Part shown: in pieces, positions 11,466 through 23,370 of the stretch
How the letters are laid out: each line of letters begins with the position of its first letter
Position numbering within the stretch: the stretch's first letter is position 1
NCBI GenBank assembly: GCA_951799425.1
Contig: OX637397.1
Span: 4,641,001-4,705,000, forward strand
Length of the DNA: 64,000 nt
DNA from: Ilex aquifolium
Lineage: Eukaryota > Streptophyta > Magnoliopsida > Aquifoliales > Aquifoliaceae
Direction of reading: 5' to 3'
Made by a program: the position numbers and the translations under genes
The notes under the pieces: model-generated
Databases searched by the model: none
What the model was told of the DNA's origin: nothing
Seen by the model: the letters and a program-made list of their open reading frames with translations, nothing else

Positions 11466-11870
11466 TAATTTTTTAATTTTATTGTCATAGTTATTAAAAT
11501 TTTTGAACTGTTTTAAATGGTCCTATTGCTCAATTTTATCAAAATAATTATTTTTAAAAAATTTTAAGAAATAAAATCACATAATTGGAAGTTGAGAGAC
11601 CAAAATCAATACATTGGAAAATGCTACTTGGACCTAATATGAAGACCTAATCTCGGGACCTAATTCACAACTAATCAAATGGTTCCAAAATTGGATTGAA
11701 AATGGGTTTCATCTAACTTTATAACTCACAACTAAACATGGTTGTATTGAATTAAGTCCCTAATTAGGTCCCCAAATAAAAACAAGAGAATTTAATCATT
11801 AATGATCGAGGGATTACGGTAAATCATTTTCCTACAACTGCATAGATATCCTCCCACTTTACGTTGCTGC
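11465..11870 (+). repeat. Orphan copy of an ankyrin-PGG intron 2
   Basis: It closely matches 49700-50090 in intron 2 of ankyrin-PGG gene 3, including the GATCGAGGGATTACGGTA phrase and the same MITE. No exon is attached. It marks a vanished gene copy upstream of gene 1. Confidence 0.7.
11627..11775. mobile_element. Small MITE inside the intron-2-like copy
   Basis: The ends are inverted: TTGGACCTAATATG at the left and TAATTAGGTCCCCAA at the right. The same element sits at 49828-49974, and a diverged one at 22561-22693. It is about 150 bp with no coding capacity. Confidence 0.6.
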
Positions 11871-12079
11871 CGAAGGGGGATTTCATATGAGAGAGTATAA
11901 ATATGGGGTCTTTTTTTGTCTTTTGGTACTCACAGAACACAGATGAAGCCGTCCCTCTCTTCTATTCTCTGTTGAATTAGCATGTTTGTTGGTGTCTATG
12001 TGTGACCAAAATCTAATTATTTCTCTCTTTTTTTCTTGCAACTCTTTCGAGACTTTGTCCAAGGTACTAACAAATTAAT

Positions 12080-12327
12080 GACATGTAGACAAGTCCAAAC
12101 AAAGTTGGGATAGGTTCAAAGTCGACCTCAAAAATAGGTTTATGTACAATCGACTTTGATTGGTAAAGTACAATTTATTCCATTCGGCTACTGTTAATCT
12201 ATGCAGTGAGTGAAATCCGTTACTTTTAGTGCATCCAGCCCATCCTTGGATGTTACTATGAACAGGATGGGTACCTACCTTATGCCTATTTAATGGTGCA
12301 TATATCTTGTAACATCACTCCTCCATA
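12080..12327 (+). promoter_or_regulatory. Proximal promoter of ankyrin-PGG gene 1, displaced from its gene
   Basis: This stretch matches the region directly upstream of genes 2 and 3. Shared phrases are GGATGTT-CCTATGAA-AGGATG, a TATA-like CTATTTAATG at 12286-12295, and TTGTAACATCACTCC. In gene 2 the TATA-like box lies 135 bp before the first ATG. Here it lies 4124 bp before the gene 1 ATG, but removing the 3988 bp Helitron leaves 136 bp. Confidence 0.75.
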
Positions 12328-12334
12328 TCTATAT

Positions 12335-12945
12335 AATAAGATAGAAGGGAAGTTGAATTTTATCCCTTCATAATTTCCCACCAAATCCCACTAGCTTCTC
12401 AACGTCCCTGACACGCACAGCCTCTAATGCCCACACGCCTGTCAGAACACACCCCCACTCTCTGTTATCCACCTCTATACGCTGAACACGCAAACCCCTC
12501 TCCCAAAAAAAAAAAAAAATTCTCTCCTCTCTCTCTCTGTGCAGAATTGAGCTCCGGCGAAAATCCACCGACTCACTGTCAAGTTAGTCTCTTTCTTTCA
12601 CCTCTATTCTTTTCTCTTTCTCTTTCTCTTCTCTGCTAATAAGATAGAAGGGAAGTTGAATTTTATCCCTTCATAATTTCCCACCAAATCCCACCAGCTT
12701 CTCAACGTCCCTGACACGCACAACCTCTAATGCCCACACGATTGTCAGAACACACCCCCACACCCCACTCTCTGTTATCCCCCTCTATACACTGAACACA
12801 CAAACCCCCCTCCCAAAAAAAAAAAAATTCTTTCCTCTCTCTCTCTCTGTGCAGAATTGAGTTCTGGAAAAATTCCACCGACTCACTCTCAGGTTAGTCT
12901 TTTTCTCTCCCCCTTATTCATTTCTCTTTCTCTTCTCTGCTCTCA
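12335..12945 (+). repeat. Two-copy tandem duplication, unit 303 bp
   Basis: TAATAAGATAGAAGGGAAG starts at 12334 and 12637. The copies run in parallel through an A run, a CTCTCT tract and GTGCAGAATTGAG. It forms the 5' end of the Helitron, so it is probably a duplicated Helitron terminus. Confidence 0.9.
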
Positions 12946-15497
12946 CACCACAACATACATCACACACCCAACCGCTTCTCTGCCCTCTCTATGCTCTCGC
13001 TCACTTCTCTCTCTCACTTCACAATCTGCTTCAGTTATTCCGTCATTCCTAATTTCTGACCATGATTCCGGTAATGTGTATGTGGCTTATACGGTTAGGT
13101 GAGTGTCACTCTCCCTCGGATATCATGCAAGAAATGGAAAAACGGGTGTGTGAATGAAATATGTGTGTGTGTACAAAAGTGCTTCCCAAACGTAGAGAGA
13201 CTCTCGAGTGTCATGTTTTACTTGGAATTGTTATTTAAAGGTCGTCTCCTCAGGGAAGGAAGGTGAATTATGTTGAAGGTGATTTTGGTAAAAAAAGAAA
13301 AAGTGTAAAATCTTTTGAGTTTGAGTTTTGATGAGTGAAGTTTGTGATAGAAAATGCAGTGGAAACAAGTGTTGACTAATCCAAAGAGGTCATTCCAATG
13401 GGAATGCTAAATCAACTCAAAACATTCTTCTAATGGTGCATAGATGTTCGATTAATTCGTAGGAAGCGAGGGACTAAATGAAAGTGTAGACTCAAGCATA
13501 CCCCGTGACAAGTCTACGGTGTATCAAGAGCTTACAACCATGTCCACACTCAACTTAGTCAAACCAAACCATCTCACACTACAAGGAGGAATGAAGAAAA
13601 GTGAATTTATCATACACAAGAGGAATTCTCCCTTGGATTAGCCAACTTAAAGTTTAGCTACTCATGTTAAATGTAAAGACATACAATGTGTAAAGAGACA
13701 TGGTATTGAAATGGAAGTTAAACTTGTATTAAAGTGAAGAGAAGTGAAACTATGTTTCTCTTTGATGGGATTTATTTCATAGGATTCTCTTGAATTTTAA
13801 TTGATTCTTTCTCTAAATTTTAATTGATTTACACTTTGTTTGATTTTTTCAATTTTATGTGGGGCTAGTTTAGGTTCAATCTTATGCGAATTTTGTAATT
13901 ATGTTAGATTCAATTTGATGCAAATTTTATAATTAGATTAGGTACTCGAGCAAGCCCTCAAATGCATTTTTGTGATTCCTCTGCAATGTATTACATTGCC
14001 GCCTCTTATTGTTGGTTTGCACTACAATCTTATTGTGTGTTTATTGGCTCATTGCCGTTACTTGGATCGAATAGATTTTTTTATTGGGAGGCGCATGTAG
14101 CATATTTGTTGACTTTCATTCACACAGAGTAACAAATATACCGAATTGGACATTGAGGCAACACAAACTTCACAGATTCACAATCAGACACATTTTTTTT
14201 TTTGAATTCATTTTTGAGATTAATTGTTTGTATGTAAGTATGTGTGAGTGGATTGCTAGGTCGGTTGAATTAGTGGTACATTGAGAATCTAAACAACACA
14301 AATGAGTGTATATAGAAGTTAAATGACCCATATCGAGTGTGCTTTCTTTATGGTTCTTCCAATCCTGTTATTGGTTTTTATTGTGCATTGTTCTTTCGAT
14401 CCTTTTATTGGTTTTTACTGCACCGGCACACGTCTACAATTTTGTTATTATTTGTCTATCACTACTGACTTTTGGTGTGTTTTATGGTGATAGTCAACGG
14501 AAATATCAGAGAGGAGATGAAATTGCTTAGTATGCAAATGTAGAAAAAATATAATTGTGCGGAATGAGTATAACTTGGTGAATGCTTGATGTATTTGGTA
14601 AATTCTAGGCCTTTTGATTTAACATCTTAGTCCTATTCTGGTGTGATTTTGCTCAATATGAGATTGCCTAAATACAGTTTAGAGTTTAAAATTGAAGTGA
14701 GTATGCCTTTAACTAATGTATTAGCATTCTATTTACAATTTACACTTATATTGGCTCATTGACCCCTTTTAATTACTAAATTTTATTTTTCTATTAGTGT
14801 TAGTTCTTATTACTACTTGTTAAGTTTCTTTTATTTGGTTTGTCATTACTTTCAAACCTATCATTTTTTTTTCTTTTACTTTTATTTCTCTTGCATATCA
14901 TATGTCTGGTTATTTTTGCACCTTGATACTTCACTGTTTTGTTGGTAGTGAGGTTGGATCATCAGTAGTTATTAGTGCTAGAGGTGGGACATTCACGATT
15001 TGTTTTTAATGTCAATCACTGCCATGTTATTTGATGATTTGTCAGTTGATTGATATTTGATTAGTTTAATCTTTAATTAGTTATTTTATGTTGGTTTATC
15101 CATGTAGTTTGAACTTTATTTAGTTTAGCATTCACTAGGACTTGATTTCCTATTAGTGTATTCCTTTTGCATAGCATGTGTACATTGCCCAGCATTTGTT
15201 AGTTGATAGATTGTTTTTCATCTAATAGGTCCCGTGGTTGAAGAAATGTTTCATTGGTAAATTTTTGCACCCTTCCACTATATTTCTTGCAACTGAGTGG
15301 TAACTCATTGTCATGTGCTTGCAATACATAACCAGTGACGCCTTCTAATGTGTCCCTTTAAGTTTATTTCCAGTATACATTTCTTTTTAAAATTTCCACG
15401 GGCCAGATTGTTGCATTTAGTGTCCATGAAAAAAGAATGAGATGAAAACACTGGATAGTAATATGCTAGAGTATACCCTGAGGCGTGAGTTGTAATG

Positions 15498-15630
15498 GAC
15501 GTTGAAAGGGCTCTGCATTAAAATTTCATGCCAAAATGATTTATTTGATGTTTGGGTTTGGGTCGATTCCTTTGATAGATATAACACAAATTTATAATAG
15601 GGACTTCAAATGAGGAGCCCTTTCAACGTC
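15498..15630. repeat. Hairpin element with perfect 16 bp inverted repeats
   Basis: GACGTTGAAAGGGCTC at 15498-15513 is the exact reverse complement of 15615-15630. This is MITE-like structure nested in the Helitron. Confidence 0.6.
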
Positions 15631-16409
15631 AAGTAATTTTGTGTTAATTGTGTGTTGTATTATAAACTAAGATTCTTATTATTGATAGAACTAACTTTTA
15701 TGTTGAATATTGAAGGTGGTAGCTACCAATTTTTTGCACAGAATCTTAAAATTAAGGGACATTTTTGGAGGTATTTTTTAATATTGCATTGTTCTTTTTT
15801 TATGCTTCTCCATAATATTGTGAGCTTTCTACAGACTTCTAGAATTTTTGTTGGGTTCTATTCGTTTGAACTGGTAATTGGATTGACAGAGAAAGTGATA
15901 AAGTACTACAGTGTGAATTTGTTGTAACCAATAGCTTATTTATATTTGTTATGTGATTTGAAGAAATTTATGTTTGCTATTCTAATATTAGTGTGAATAA
16001 TGTGTTTTCCTTCTACCCATTAATATCTTTGCCTCTATGTAAATGGGTTACAGTTGCATTCATGTATTTGTTTGATTTCTCATGTATGAGTTATAGTTGT
16101 TCAATGAATCTATATAAATGATGCCACAAATTAATTCTTTCTTTTTTTATTTTTTAATTTGCAGTTTTTTTATTACAATGTCAGTGTCTTAAGGATGTAG
16201 TTTAGACTTTCATTTTAGTGCATATCTATGTTCAATACTTGATTTTTTGTGTCCACGATTAATATTTGATTTTTTTTTGAATTGCGCAGTGCCTTCAGGC
16301 ACGGGTTATCACTAGTAGTTCTATAATTTTGAATACTTGAGAGAAAGAAGTAGGCCCTTCACTAGCAAAAGAAAGATCTATCTGCATCTAGCAGTTGCAT
16401 ACTATCCAC

Positions 16410-19400
16410 ATGGATCCTAAATTGTGCATTGCTGCCGAATCCGACAACATTCATGTTCTGGTGCAAAACAAGGAAAAACTTGTGGTGGAATTGACTCCAC
16501 ACCAGAATACTGTTCTCCACATTGCATCCCAACAGGGTCACACAAAATGTGTATCGAAGATCCTATCAATGCATCCATCGCTATTACATTGCGTGAATTC
16601 AAGTGGCGAGTCTGCACTTCATCTTGCTGCAAGGAATGGAAAGAAAAATGTAGTCATGGCACTCATTCGATTTGCAACATCAAATGGTGGTGCAAGGCTT
16701 GAAAGTGGAGTTGAAGCAGCCAAGGAGATGTTGAGAATGACAAACGAGGATGGAGACACAGCCTTGCACCAAGCTGTTCGATATAATCAGTTGCATGTGA
16801 TTGAGATTTTAACAAAAGAAGATTATGAGTATTCATATACTGCCAATAAAGCCGAGGAGACCCCACTTTATATTGCTGCAGAGAGGGGATATTTTAACTT
16901 GATTGAAGTGATCTTGGAATCATGCACATCACCAGCTTATGATGGCCCATGTGGTAGTACAGCTTTACACGCCGCAGTACTCTCCAAAAGCAAAGGTACA
17001 AAGTTCTGCATCATTATTATTTACTCCTAATGATATAATTCGCAAAATTTCAGGCCAACTTTTACTTCAAAAATGATGTGGTTATTAGCCATTCAATATT
17101 CTTGTGCCCCTTGTTTGTTAGAAGGGATAATGCCAACTCATTTGGGAATTAATAAAGTTTCGAGTTTAAAGTTGGGTAGTATAAGAATGTTGATTATCTA
17201 CTCGTTGGATGTTACAAAAGAGAAGAATTGAACACCCAAAGTCGAACACAATTGTCACTAAGCAATAATTATTAATGCATCTAGGAACATAGAGAGAGGC
17301 AATCGCCAACAGAGAAAGGCGTAGAGCGAGAGGACGAAGGTTTCGGAATTTTTTTTGCTATTGCATAAAATATGTTAAGAGTTTGTTTGGTTAGCGTCAA
17401 AACATTGGAAAGTATAAGAAAATAAAAAAAAAAAAAAAAAAACAACTTCTTCTTTGTTTGATTAGCCCGAAAGTACAATTGCTCGAGAAATTTTGTTTTT
17501 CTTCAAGTGTCAAATTTTCTTGTAAACATCTACTTTGGTTTCCCACAAATTGTGCAAGAAATTTTTTGTTTCCCGTGAAAGTTTCCTTATTTTCCTGTTT
17601 TGCCCACTTACCCTTTCTCCATTAGATTGATATGATAAGGATAATTTAGTCCTTGCATCAATTTTTCTAAGAAACTTTTCATTCTAGTAAAACGCATACA
17701 AGAAAATAAATTTTCCTTTCCATTTTTTTTTTTTTCCACTTCACTTTCTACCATTTTCATTTTTCATCATCAATTTCTTTCTAACCAAGAATCACCTAGA
17801 GGAACCGAATCTTTTGAATGCTTCTTTGGAGGAGCATTTGAAAAAATAGAAAGTATTTTCGGTCCGTATGAATGCCTATTTTGATTAGTTGCAATAGTGG
17901 AGAACTATCCCAAATACAAATCCTTTGGACTCATGGCTACAACCAAAGTTTGAAAGTACGGTAATATCCACAATCATGCACATCTGCTAATCTGGGATTG
18001 TTTTGCAAGAGTCGATCTTGTGATTACTTTCCCAAAAAAATCAATAAAACCTTCTCCACAATACTTGAGGCAGCTATGTGAAACTTGATTTGTCATTTTG
18101 ACTGCCTAAGGTTCAACTGCAGGCTATTAATTTCTTTTTTTAAAACTTCAGATTGATTTTGATTTTTTTTTTCTATGCCATTTTGCTAACATGTGTATTA
18201 TTTCATCTTTATTCTCACCAACTTCCCCAGCTTGTACACAAAAATTGTTGGATTGGAAGAGCTCTCTAGTCAAGAAAACGGATGAAAAAGGATCGAGTCC
18301 GCTACATTATGCTGCATTGAGTGGATTTTCTTTTGGGACATCTCAGCTATTAGATGTAGATAATTCCATTGCATACATTTCAAACAATGACAACAAAACA
18401 GCTCTTCATATAGCAATTATTGGAGGTCGTTATTCTGTCGTTAAAGAACTCATGTCGCACTCTCCAGATTGCTGGGAAATTATGAATGGCAAGAGACAAA
18501 ATATACTTCACATTGCATTGGAGTATAATAGGAAGGACATAATCGAATATATCTTACAAAACAGCAGAGCAATCAGCACTCTCATAACACAGAAAGACAT
18601 TGATGGCAACACACCTCTCCATTTCTTAGCCGCTTCTGAATTCTACATGCCTACTAAGCTCATAAGGCATCCTATGGCGGATAAGAAGGCCTTAAACAAG
18701 GAAAAGTTGACTCCGTTGGACATGACAACGGACATATTCAGTCCTAATCGGGTAAGATGCCTGACATTTTCCTATTATTTAAGGAGTTATCATGATATGC
18801 CACTCAGGACTTTGAAGTATACATTGAGTCTTACTTTTGTCTCTCAAATTTTTAACTTTATTGTTTTAATTATTTTTGTAATTTATTTTTAAATGGACTT
18901 ATTTAGACCTGTCAATAGAGTGGATTTTGATTCAACTTCAAATCTATTTAATCGGATATGCATTAATATTTTAATATGTCTACTCGAATCCGATTAAGTT
19001 TCTTTAAAAGGATTTGGATTTGGATACATGTAAATCTGATCCGATATATATATATTTATATAAAATACATACATATTTAATTGAGAGACCATATTGTATA
19101 TGCATACATACTTAGTTAGATTATTAATGCTATTGACATGAAATTAAATAAAAAAATATTGAATTGAATGATTGATTGATTAAATTAGGTTGAAAGTTAA
19201 CATAAATTTGGTAAAATTATTAATTTTTTATGAAATTTTATTGGGATTCAAATTTTCATCGAGTAATTGGATTGAATATCCAAGTATGAATTAAGATTGT
19301 GTAATGGAAGTAGTTTTGATGATTATGATGATACTCTTGACAATGGACATGTTTTTTAATATTTAATTTTATCAGAGGGGACTGAGATATGCTGGTGGTA

Positions 19401-19987
19401 CTTTGAGCTTGCGGAAAAGGATCAGCATAATTAAAGATATGAGAAAGGGAACTATTGCAAACGAAGATCCGGCAATAGTTGCAGATAAACAGAAGGAAAC
19501 ACTAAAACATTTCAAGAAAGGATTGAATACTAGTGTGATAGTGGCTGCACTCGTAGTCACCGTAACCTTCACAGCCGGATTCACCATGCCTGGTGGTTAC
19601 AATCAAAGTGGCGTTGAAAACCCAGTCCCTGGAATGGCAGTTCTCTCAAAAAGACGAGCTTTCCAGGCATTTGTCATATCAGATGCTATAGCCCTACTAT
19701 TCTCTTCAATAGCTATATTTCTCAACTTTTTGGCGGCATGGCAGCAACCCTTAAAAGTTGTGCAGATTCTTGCCATTGCCGCTGGGAATTTTGTTTGTGC
19801 CGCCATTATAGCGATGATGGTTGCATTTAGTACAGCGACTTATGTTGTGTTGGAACAATCACCAGCCCTTGCAGTCACCGCATGTGTTGTTGGTGTCCTA
19901 TCTTATCCCCTTTTTTACTTATTGGTCCGAGGACTTGATCGTATGGCAGGACTTGATAGTATAGCACGTAGGGCTTGGTTTGGTTAG
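16410..19987 (+). CDS. Ankyrin-repeat/PGG-domain membrane protein (ACD6/ITN1-like), gene 1
   Basis: Three exons join in frame: 16410-16995, 18231-18751 and 19376-19987, giving 572 aa. Both introns are GT-AG (phases 1 and 0). The start is the ATG in CCACATGG, which begins MDPKLCIAA, the start shared with genes 2 and 4. About nine ankyrin units follow, seen as TVLHIAS, SALHLAA, TALHQAV, TPLYIAA, TALHAAV, SPLHYAA, TALHIAI, NILHIAL and TPLHFLA. The PGG signature MPGGYNQSG is at residues 440-448. Four hydrophobic segments lie at about 422-438, 468-488, 499-520 and 532-553. Family members are membrane proteins with a cytosolic ankyrin domain; ACD6 promotes salicylate-linked defence and ITN1 acts in salt/ABA responses. 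Two oddities: a Helitron separates the promoter from the ATG, and the last residues (AWFG) and stop lie in a MITE. The frame is intact, but expression is uncertain. Confidence 0.88.
17378..17790 (-). mobile_element. MITE copy A, in intron 1 of gene 1
   Basis: This is the reverse complement of 19972-20364 over almost its whole length, roughly 85-90% identical by eye. The ends resemble GTTTGGTTAG and CTAACCAAG. It contains a shared ACATCTACTTTGGTTTCC core. It is about 410 bp, non-coding and of unassigned superfamily. Confidence 0.75.
18900..19370 (+). other. Intron 2 of gene 1
   Basis: AT-rich intron with no further gene. It starts with text like that of the intron 1 starts of genes 2 and 4, which also contain ATCCGGAT/GATCCG-type words. 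Confidence 0.5.
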
Positions 19988-20364
19988 AAAGAAATTGATG
20001 ATGGAAAATGAAAAAGGTAGAAAGTGAAGTGAAATAAAGGAAATAGAAAGAAAAATTTATTTTCTTGTATGCGTTTGATTAGAATGAAAAGTTTTTTGGA
20101 AAATTGATGCAATGACTAAATTACTCTTATCATATTAATCGAATGGGGAAAAGGATAAGTGAGCAAAATAGGAAAAATAAGGCAACTTTCATGGGAAAAA
20201 AAATTTTCCCGCACAATTTATAGGAAACCAAAGTAGATGTTTACGGGAAAATTCGACACTTGAAGAAAAAAAAACTTTCTCGAGAAATTATACTTTCTAA
20301 CTAATCAAACAAAGAAAATTTTGGTTTTTTTTTCCTGCACTTTTCGGTGCTTTGTCGCTAAGCC
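19972..20364 (+). mobile_element. MITE copy B, overlapping the stop codon of gene 1
   Basis: It is inverted relative to copy A in intron 1. Its left end, GGCTTGGTTTGGTTAG, supplies the last codons (Ala-Trp-Phe-Gly) and the TAG stop of gene 1 at 19985-19987. The right end is near GCTAAGCC at 20357-20364. Target duplications were not resolved. Confidence 0.75.
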
Positions 20365-22560
20365 TAAGAGATTTTGACCTCCCACGATAATTTTCAGCCA
20401 AATTATGGTTGCTTTTCATCTTTTCTACTATTTTTAAACTTAGTTTTAAATTTATCGTTGTTTATATGAAAATGATTTCAAATACGTGTGCTTCTAATCT
20501 TTTTACTTTCAACAACGTTCGTTTAAATCACACTTTCATGCAACACGTACGATAAATTGAAAAATAAACTAAAAACAATCATAGAGTGATAATGCGGATT
20601 AAAAAACCAACGTAATTGCAGTAAAAAAACTCCACGAATGGGAATCACAAAAGAATAGTGATGTAGTACAGGTGGCGATAATTTTAGTACTTTATTTGCA
20701 CGTGGTTAATACTGTTCAAGTTGGAAATTCTAGAAGATTTTGTTTTATTTTCTAATTTAATTAGGAAATTTTATTTTATTTGGTTTCCTAATTTAATTAG
20801 GATTCTAGTTTCCTAACTAGTTGGTTTAGGGTTTCTACTACTATATCAACTTTTATAAACCTTAGGACAAAATAGTTTTGGATCATTAATAATATGAGGG
20901 AGTCTTCTCTCTTTTTTCAATTATTCTGGTATTCTTACGAATCAACAGATCAATTGAGTTCTAGGATTGATATTTTGTGAGAATCAACATGTTTAGAGTT
21001 AGATTTTAAATCGATATTTGTGCAAAAATCAGCAATTTAGTTTCATTCTATTTCTATATAATAAAGTACAAATGATTTCAAATTTCAAAAGACATAAAAA
21101 AATGACTTTTATTATTCGTCGTTTAGGGCGTTTTAAATTAATGGTTCAAATCATTCAGATCGCCACCATCACAAACATAGGCGTATTAAAGGCTGAAAAA
21201 TAATCACCTCATTTCTACTTAGGAGAAGTCTCAGAGTAGAATCCATTTCTCGATCATGTGCTAGACTTTGTGTTGGGCTGAGAATCGTCGATTTCTCGCT
21301 CCAAATCGACAGAAGAATGGACATGCATGTTATCTCTTTTTTTTGTTGAAAGAGCCTTCTTTTTGCTTTGTTTAGAGCAATGCTCCATCGATGACAAGAG
21401 TTGAGATTTGTCCGTCTTTGTTTTAGCACGGGTTATTGGGATTGACACTTCGGTCAGGTTTGCTGACTTGTCGGTGGGAAGAATCATGATATCTTTGGTT
21501 CGTTGTCATTGTTGTTAGACTTGTTGGATTTTTGACTTGAGAGATGAGAGGAAGAGAGTGTCCCACTAGGCGAGCCAGAAATATGTAATTGCAAATTTCG
21601 TGTGTAAAATAATACAAAAGTAATGTCAAATTACAATTGCTGAATTTCTTTGACTTGATCAAAAGTGGTGTTGTTTCTATTAGGCGTGCTTGTCACATGC
21701 ACAATCCTTTGATTCTAAATAGATTTGATGATAATGAGAGTTGGATCAACGTATTTCTCAATCTTCGATTTGATGAAACTTTGATATATTTGGTAAATAC
21801 GAGAGTTGGATCAGCGTATTTCTCATTCTTTGATTTGATGATGACTTTGATGAATCTCTTCATCGTTCTTCGTTTTGAATGATTTGAAGATGATTTGAAA
21901 GATCTTTTAAAGAAAGACCTTAGCAGTGTGCTCTTCTTTTTAGAAATGAACTTACAAGACTTCAATTGAAGGTAGACTCAAGTAGAGCTTCGCTTCTGAT
22001 CTTCCCTCCGTTGGCTTCTCCTTGGCCTCTTTCTTGGCTTCCATCTTCTTAGCTTCCCTCATACCCCTATTTATAATATTGAGAGTAGTTATCCATGTAA
22101 AGATATTTTACCTGAATATTTTGGGAGAGAGTCTAAATTTTCGCATAGGGTTCTAAGGAAATTGATGAAGTCTCTAGTAGTAAGGCCAAGGATGTTGGAG
22201 TTCAAGATGTGCATGCGGATGATTGTCGGAAATGGATACCAAAAATGTAAGTACCACATATTTAATGTTTTTTTTCTTTTTCAATTTGCCAATTTCCAAT
22301 TTCCAATTTCAGTATTTTTATAATATTTATTTGTTGTTTTTAACATTTATGTTCCCATGGTTGGCTATTCTTGTAAACAACACCTGAGGATTCAAAACTC
22401 AAGCGTCGTGGTGGTGTGGGGTTTTAAGTTAGATGTAGGTGGTGAAACTAGAAAAAGAAGATGAATAGGGTCGTGTTAAAGAACGGGTCGGGTGTGTAAG
22501 ACAAGGTAGGGTTTTGGGGATTCGAGGTTTTTTTATTATAATGTCTAGGAAAAATGCTAT
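20365..22560. other. Gene-free DNA, possible LTR relic at about 20711-20990
   Basis: I see no supported gene. About 20711-20990 begins TGTTCAAG and ends AATCAACA, with a leader-like CAACAGATCAATTGAG phrase. It could be an old LTR but shows no target duplication. About 21735-21850 contains two copies of a GAGAGTTGGATCA-CGTATTTCTC phrase. About 22140-22250 has an exon-like frame, noted under findings. Confidence 0.35.
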
Positions 22561-22693
22561 TTGTGCCTAATTTGAGAATCTAATCTGGGGGACCTAATTT
22601 AATGCAGACATTTGATTGAAAGTGGACTCCATTTAACATTGACTTACAACTAATCCAATTGTTACATTTAATTTGCTCTCTGATTAGATCCCT
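22561..22693. mobile_element. Diverged copy of the 150 bp MITE
   Basis: It shares ATCTAATCTGGGGGACCTAA and CTGATTAGATCCC with the elements at 11627-11775 and 49828-49974. Confidence 0.5.
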
Positions 22694-22979
22694 ATAACAT
22701 TTCTCAACGTCTAAAGTATGATTGGATAGGTGGGTGTGAGGGTTGGGTTTTAGGGTTTTGGAGAAGATTTTTTAGGAAAATTTGGAGGTCGGTCCCCCTA
22801 TATGGATTTAAGTCCGTCAAGAAAACTTATTTATCATGAAATTTGTTTTTTTTTTACCAGATTATTCCTTCCCTTTAGAAGTGAAGTAAAACTAAAAATT
22901 AAAAACTCCTAAGGAGTTTGACTAATATTAAATTTTTTTTTCTCTCATATGTATCTATATCTAGGTTAGGACTATATCT

Positions 22980-23370
22980 CTCTCATATATATAATAACAC
23001 TAAAAATAAAAAATAGTAACATTCAAATACAAAAAAAAAAGTATCATTAACATAAAAAATAATACAATTTAAACACACAAAAATAGTAACATTTAAACAT
23101 AAAAAAATAGAAACATTCAATATTAATATTTTAAAAAATAACAATAGTAATATGTTCAACAAAAATAGTAACATGCTTAACAAAAACAGTAACATGCTTA
23201 ATAAAAAAATAGCAATATGGAACATTGAACAAAATTGAAAATAAAAATAGTAGCATTCAAACTCATAACTAGAGGAAGAAGCCTCCAATTCTTTAGCATC
23301 CAAAAAAGTAACACTAAAAAAGTAATAACATGCGTAATAAAAAATAGTAACATGAAAAAAAATAATGATA
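22980..23370. repeat. AT-rich minisatellite with AAAAATAGTAACATT words
   Basis: Variants of AAAAATAGTAACATTCAAACA recur throughout at about 20-28 bp spacing. The minus strand reads as Phe/Leu-rich peptides, an effect of composition and not evidence of a gene. Confidence 0.75.

Larger units (their letters stand above)
12328..16315 (+). mobile_element. Non-autonomous Helitron, about 3.99 kb, in the 5' region of gene 1
   Basis: The 5' end is TCTATATAATAAGATAG, preceded by A. The 3' end has the perfect hairpin GTGCCTTCAGGCAC, then GGGTTATCA, then CTAG, followed by T. TC start, hairpin plus CTAG end and insertion between A and T are the Helitron rules. No Rep/helicase frame is present. The 5' part is tandemly duplicated (12335-12637 and 12638-about 12945, offset 303 bp) and has CT-rich leader-like text ending near TGTGCAG. 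It may carry captured host pieces, but I recognise none. Confidence 0.85.

Noticed and set aside
16395-16409. Extending gene 1 upstream of the ATG at 16410
   Set aside because: The frame is open a little further but has no earlier ATG (it reads TTG CAT ACT), and the MDPKL start is shared with gene 4.
22983-23303. Minus-strand Phe/Leu-rich open frame resembling a membrane protein
   Set aside because: It comes from the AAAAATAGTAACATT minisatellite; the hydrophobic repeat is only a composition effect.
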